NCBI RefSeq assembly: GCF_024362785.1
Contig: NZ_CP093301.1
Location: 806,001-870,000 of the forward strand
Reading direction: 5' to 3'
From: Evansella sp. LMS18
GTDB taxonomy: Bacteria > Bacillota > Bacilli > Bacillales > Salisediminibacteriaceae
DNA length: 64,000 bases
Each line of letters opens with the position of its first letter. Within the stretch, counting starts at the first letter, position 1. The notes under the pieces were generated by a model, which was not told where the DNA came from, did no database searches, and saw only the letters and a list, made by a program, of their open reading frames with translations. Shown piece after piece: positions 60,401-64,000 of this stretch. The position numbers were made by a program, and so were the translations under genes.

Positions 60401-62077
60401 CTACACTCTCTCCTCTCGTATTGCCTGACGCGCATGGTCTATTGACATAAACTTATACACGCCGCCGTACTTCTTTTCCCATCCTGCTTTTTCAAACAAG
60501 TCTCTCACCGGCCCTTTGACTCCGGAAAAAAGAAATTTCACTCCATGGTCGTTCGCCTGTGTTTCCATAATTTCTTCGAGGTGATGGATGGCTACCGCAT
60601 CTATCGTATTGACGCCTGAAAAATCGAGCACCACCCATTTTGTGTCCGGTTTATCAATCAGTCTTTCGTTAAGCCTGTCCTCGAAAATCCCCATGTTCGC
60701 GAAAAACAAGGAAGAATCAAACCGGTAAATGAGATTCTCTGGTTCTGTTTCAGCGTTCGGGTACCTCTGTATATTCCTGTATACCCTTTCCTCTTCCAGA
60801 TATCCAAGTTCCGCAACATGAGGATATGCTCTTTTGCCTACAAAGACAAGAAGCGAGTATATAACACCGATAATGATTCCTTCGACGATGCCGAAAAACA
60901 AAGTCGCCAGAAAAGTAATCACCCATACAGAGCCATCTGACTTCCTGATCCTGAAAAGATACTTCGCTTCCTTTACATCGATGAGACTATATACAGCCAC
61001 CATAATAATAGCTGCCAGAACTGCATTAGGCAGGTAATAGAATAAGCCGGTAAAAAACAGTAATGTTAGAGTGATAAGAACCGCGGTGATGATTGTGGCA
61101 AGCGGTGTTCTTGCTCCTGCCTGATAGTTCACAGCAGAACGGGAAAAACCACCTGTGACAGGGTAACCTGTGAAAAATGAACCTCCTATATTAGCAAGCC
61201 CCAGCCCTGTAAGTTCTTTATTCGGCACTACCTTGTATTTTTCCTTTGCGGCAATTGCCTTTGCCATTGCTATGGACTCCATAAACCCTACAAACGATAT
61301 AGTGAGCGCTATAGGCAGCAAAGCGATGAGTGCTTCTCCAGTCACAGCCGGCAGGCTCAATGAAGGCAGTCCCTGCGGCACTTCCCCTATTATCTTTACT
61401 CCCGCATCTTGCAGCTGGAGAAAATATACCGTTAATATACTTGCCACCACTACAATTAAAGGGGCAGGTATTTTAGGAATTAGTTTTTTAAGGACAATTA
61501 ATAAAATGATACTGATTACACCAATAGAAAGCGTAACAGAATTGATTTCAGAAATTCTGTTTACTGTCTCCCAGAGGATTAAAAAGACATCTTTATCCGC
61601 CTCCAGACTGACACCGATGAGGTGCTTCAGCTGACTGAGCCCGATAATTATTGCGGCTGCAGAAGTAAAACCGCTGATTACCGCATGGGACATAAAGTTG
61701 ACTAAAAATCCGAGTTTCAGGGTACCCATCAGGAGCTGGATTACCCCGATCATGAGCATAAGCAGAAGAACGAGGGAAATATATTCGTCCGTTCCCGGCT
61801 CTGCTATCGTGGAAACCCCGGTGAGTACCAGCAGCGAAACCATGGCAACCGGCCCCACAGCAAGCTGTCTTGAAGTGCCGAACAGCGCGTATATCAGCAG
61901 TGGAACAGTGGATGCGTACAGACCGATCACCGGCGGCAGGCCAGCAAGCATCGCATAAGCCATCCCCTGTGGAATAAGCATGATTGCAACAATCAAACCA
62001 GCGGACATATCCCCGCTTAAGTCTGATTTTTTATAATTTGGCAGCCATTCAAAAATTGGCATAAACTTCTTTAACAA
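60401..62077 (-). CDS. SulP-family anion transporter with STAS domain
   Basis: About 558 residues. TTG 62077 is chosen because AAAGGGGGTG is seven bases upstream, overlapping the earlier TTG at 62098. SulP core with GLIVAIMLIPQGMAYAMLAGLPPV and TGYPVTGGFSRSAVNYQAGARTPLA, and a C-terminal STAS domain (KWVVLDFSGVNTIDAVAIHHLEEIM). Transports sulfate, bicarbonate or related anions. Coupled to carbonic anhydrase and under a CstR-type operator, so sulfite or sulfate export/import and bicarbonate uptake are both plausible. Confidence 0.92.
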   Translation of the reverse strand: MLKKFMPIFEWLPNYKKSDLSGDMSAGLIVAIMLIPQGMAYAMLAGLPPVIGLYASTVPLLIYALFGTSRQLAVGPVAMVSLLVLTGVSTIAEPGTDEYISLVLLLMLMIGVIQLLMGTLKLGFLVNFMSHAVISGFTSAAAIIIGLSQLKHLIGVSLEADKDVFLILWETVNRISEINSVTLSIGVISIILLIVLKKLIPKIPAPLIVVVASILTVYFLQLQDAGVKIIGEVPQGLPSLSLPAVTGEALIALLPIALTISFVGFMESIAMAKAIAAKEKYKVVPNKELTGLGLANIGGSFFTGYPVTGGFSRSAVNYQAGARTPLATIITAVLITLTLLFFTGLFYYLPNAVLAAIIMVAVYSLIDVKEAKYLFRIRKSDGSVWVITFLATLFFGIVEGIIIGVIYSLLVFVGKRAYPHVAELGYLEEERVYRNIQRYPNAETEPENLIYRFDSSLFFANMGIFEDRLNERLIDKPDTKWVVLDFSGVNTIDAVAIHHLEEIMETQANDHGVKFLFSGVKGPVRDLFEKAGWEKKYGGVYKFMSIDHARQAIREERV

Positions 62078-62110
62078 TTTGGGACACCCCCTTTTCAATT
62101 TATAATATAC

Positions 62111-62155
62111 ATATACCCCTATACCTATATTAATGATTATTAATTATTATGTCAA
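62111..62155 (-). promoter_or_regulatory. Promoter and CstR-type operator of the SulP-carbonic anhydrase operon
   Basis: Minus strand TTGACA (62150-62155), 17-bp spacer, TAATAT (62127-62132), and ATATACCCCTATACCTATAT at 62111-62130 overlapping the minus-10 and downstream. Confidence 0.85.
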
Positions 62156-62183
62156 CCCGTATGTAGGATCGGCATCTTCCCCG

Positions 62184-62216
62184 TGAAAAAACAGGGTGCG
62201 AGGCACCCTGTTTCTT
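62184..62216 (-). terminator. Terminator after the second YrkH-like gene
   Basis: AACAGGGTG and CACCCTGTT stem with a 6-nt loop followed on the minus strand by TTTTTT; it also separates this operon from the SulP promoter. Confidence 0.9.
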
Positions 62217-63342
62217 ATCGTACGGCACAGCGATTTGGGCCGATTTCCATTTCCCTTTGTTTCCCAAGATCCGGCTCCATTTTCCCCATGTTTGTCTGCC
62301 GGATATCATGATGGGAATTAGGCTGCGGGGGCAGATTTTCGCTCACTGTTTTTCTGAATTCCTCTTCATCGTCAATATTCAGCCCGTGATTCTTCTCATA
62401 TAGGATACCTAGCTTTTCAAAAACGCTGCCATCGGCATTCATTTCATTAATGCCCATATAGTGCGCCGGCAGTACGACCAGCTCATCAGTAAGCTCTTTA
62501 TAGCGGCTGTACAGTGTTTGCCTCAAGTCAGCAACCCAGTCCTCCGCTTTACCGGCAAGGTCGGGACGCCCGATGGAATCAATGAACAGAATATCTCCTG
62601 TTAACAAATACTTCTCATCAATAATCAAAGAAGTACTCCCGATTGTATGACCAGGCGAATATATTGCTTTTATAATCGACTGGCCCACCTTTATTTCATC
62701 ACCGTCCTTCAAAGGAGTGTATGCAAATGATACTTCTTCCGCGTCTTTTGGAGGAAGATGGTATTCTCCTCCGGTTTTATTCGAAAGTTCCCTCGCACCG
62801 GAAATGTGGTCGGCATGCAAGTGTGTATCAATTAAATGCTTCAGTTTAATATTTTTACTGTTCAGGAATTCCTCATACTGGCCAATCATACGATTTGTAT
62901 CAATTACAGCCCCTTCACCGTCTGACTCAACGATATATGATAAACAGCCTTTGCCAATTCTCACAAATTGGTAAAGGGCCCCTCCGCCAGTCAGGTCTCC
63001 CACTTTTATTGGTTCGAGGTGCTCACTCCAGGCCTCCATACCACCTTCGACATAGTAAGTATTGTCATACCCCTGTTCTCTAATCTGCTCTGCTGCTTTC
63101 TTGGCAGACACTCCTTTAGCACATATGACATACACCGGCTCCCCTTTTGGAAGCTTGCCCATTATTTCATCAACACCATCGCTAAGGTCAGGGTAAGGCT
63201 TATTAATAATTTTCACGCTCTTGCCTTCTATTCGCCAGTCATCAAATTTATCAGTGTTCCGTACGTCCAGAATAAATATATCGTCGCCACTGAGGACTTT
63301 ACGCGTAATTTCTTTTACTGTAATCCCTTTTGTATCACCCAT
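62215..63342 (-). CDS. Second rhodanese/metallo-beta-lactamase protein, persulfide dioxygenase-like
   Basis: 375 residues, paralogue of the protein at 55166-56293 with the same layout: rhodanese (FILDVRNTDKFDDWRIEG, VICAKGVSAKKA) and metallo-beta-lactamase ([45 protein letters not shown]) and a common C-terminal [17 protein letters not shown] precedes the ATG. Co-directional with the rhodanese upstream. Confidence 0.9.
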   Translation of the reverse strand: MGDTKGITVKEITRKVLSGDDIFILDVRNTDKFDDWRIEGKSVKIINKPYPDLSDGVDEIMGKLPKGEPVYVICAKGVSAKKAAEQIREQGYDNTYYVEGGMEAWSEHLEPIKVGDLTGGGALYQFVRIGKGCLSYIVESDGEGAVIDTNRMIGQYEEFLNSKNIKLKHLIDTHLHADHISGARELSNKTGGEYHLPPKDAEEVSFAYTPLKDGDEIKVGQSIIKAIYSPGHTIGSTSLIIDEKYLLTGDILFIDSIGRPDLAGKAEDWVADLRQTLYSRYKELTDELVVLPAHYMGINEMNADGSVFEKLGILYEKNHGLNIDDEEEFRKTVSENLPPQPNSHHDIRQTNMGKMEPDLGKQREMEIGPNRCAVR

Positions 63343-63371
63343 TCATTCCACCTCCAGATTAAAAGTAAGAG

Positions 63372-63689
63372 TCACTGCATATCCTGCTCTTCCTCATTCC
63401 ATTTCAGCATACCGCCAGTCATATTCTTCACTTGATAACTTCTGTCTGTAAGCCATTCACTGGCAAGTCCACTTCGGTTACCTGAACGGCAGACAATAAT
63501 ATGTTCCTTATCCTTGTCAATATTATTCAGACGGGTAAGCAGTTCTCCCAGTGGTATGTTTTCAGCGTCGGGGATCGTCCCCTCTGCAACCTCCTGGGGC
63601 TCTCTCACATCAATGATGCTCAGTTTCTCTCCTTTATGGATGCGTTTTCTTATTTCTTCAGGAGAAATTTCTTCATATCCATTATTCAT
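63372..63689 (-). CDS. Single-domain rhodanese
   Basis: About 105 residues; ATG 63689 chosen with AGGTGATTGTG upstream. LSIIDVREPQEVAEGTIPDA, NIPLGELLTRLNN and the active loop IVCRSGNRSGLASEW. Resembles the rhodanese at 56983. Lies between the DUF2892 gene and the second YrkH-like gene. Confidence 0.92.
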   Translation of the reverse strand: MNNGYEEISPEEIRKRIHKGEKLSIIDVREPQEVAEGTIPDAENIPLGELLTRLNNIDKDKEHIIVCRSGNRSGLASEWLTDRSYQVKNMTGGMLKWNEEEQDMQ

Positions 63690-63751
63690 CACAATCACCT
63701 CACTTTTTTTAAGTTATCCATATGTGAGAAAACAAACCGTACTAAAGGGAA

Positions 63752-63787
63752 AAACAAAGCATCCGGAGAAGCGGCCACCGGATGCCC
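63752..63787 (-). terminator. Terminator after the DUF2892 gene
   Basis: GCATCCGG and CCGGATGC stem with a 12-nt loop followed by TTTGTTTTT on the minus strand. Confidence 0.7.
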
Positions 63788-63810
63788 TTACTGAAGAAGA
63801 TTTGGCTAAA

Positions 63811-64000
63811 TTAGTGAAAATCTCCACGAATCTCCTTAAGCGCAGTCTTTTCTTCGTTAATTTCATTGGCTGTTCTAATTCCGAGACGTCTTAAAACTGC
63901 CAAGGGAGGACACCATCCCTGCAGTGCGTGCTGCAGCAGAAAGCTGCTTACAACGAGAGGAAGTGCAAGCCATTTCCGGCTGACAGTCGCCCCGAGCGTT
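63811..64000 (-). CDS. DUF2892-family membrane protein, C-terminal part (truncated by window edge)
   Basis: 63 C-terminal residues. A membrane segment (WLALPLVVSSFLLQHALQGWCPPLAV) followed by LRRLGIRTANEINEEK. The GWCPP(L/A) motif is typical of the YgaP-like DUF2892 domain, which is often fused to or encoded beside rhodaneses, as here. The gene starts outside the window. Confidence 0.82.
   Translation of the reverse strand, partial: TLGATVSRKWLALPLVVSSFLLQHALQGWCPPLAVLRRLGIRTANEINEEKTALKEIRGDFH

Overview
The window looks like a chromosomal segment of a Bacillaceae bacterium (Bacillota), probably a salt- or alkali-adapted Bacillus relative. The reasons are strong AGGAGG-type ribosome sites, frequent TTG/GTG starts, dense rho-independent terminators, TTGACA/TATAAT promoters with 17-bp spacers, spore-associated YheC/YheD ATP-grasp proteins, the YrkE/F/H/I sulfurtransferase set, and many sodium- or anion-linked transporters. 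Species cannot be named from the sequence alone. No rRNA, tRNA, CRISPR array or insertion sequence was seen.

Layout. 0-9.4 kb: end of a lactate permease, a secreted quinoprotein sugar dehydrogenase, a 2-aminoethylphosphonate (AEP) biosynthesis operon (PEP mutase, phosphonopyruvate decarboxylase, AEP transaminase) bracketed by two YheC/YheD ATP-grasp proteins, a CLC-F-like anion antiporter and a DUF421 membrane protein. 9.4-10.4 kb: about 1 kb of noncoding tandem repeats (21-, 11- and 52-bp periods). 10.4-19.3 kb: housekeeping and metabolic genes (Gfo/Idh/MocA oxidoreductase, M42 peptidase, DegV, glutamate-type symporter, 5'-3' exonuclease, CBO0543 membrane protein, RlmI-like methyltransferase).

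19.3-33.9 kb: a complete Tad/Flp pilus locus on the minus strand (two Flp pilins, TadV, TadE, TadG, CpaB, TadZ, TadA, TadB, TadC), a DUF192 gene, a decayed second tadG, a small secreted protein and a 1320-residue exported protein with 13 to 14 Ig-like repeats. Five or six promoters here carry GTTCTTT-type boxes, often as inverted pairs, that match the SinR biofilm-repressor consensus. The locus therefore reads as one surface-attachment regulon.

34-52 kb: an SNF-family sodium symporter, phosphatidylserine synthase, assorted redox enzymes (pirin, flavin reductase, nitroreductase), a second 52-bp repeat array, a TRAP transporter with a GlcD-like 2-hydroxyacid dehydrogenase, TrhO, a TrkA-type K+ channel, and a sugar ABC importer with a YesL-family protein. 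52.5-54.7 kb: an unusual MauE-MauD-MauA-like cassette without a heavy-chain gene, followed by a membrane protein gene interrupted by one TGA. 54.8-64 kb: a reactive-sulfur (persulfide) regulon with a CstR-type repressor, TusA, DsrE, several rhodaneses, two rhodanese/metallo-beta-lactamase persulfide-dioxygenase-like proteins, and a SulP transporter plus carbonic anhydrase. Its promoters overlap ATACCCC-type CstR operators.

Starts were chosen by ribosome-site spacing where several were possible. All family assignments are from recognition of motifs, not from database searches.
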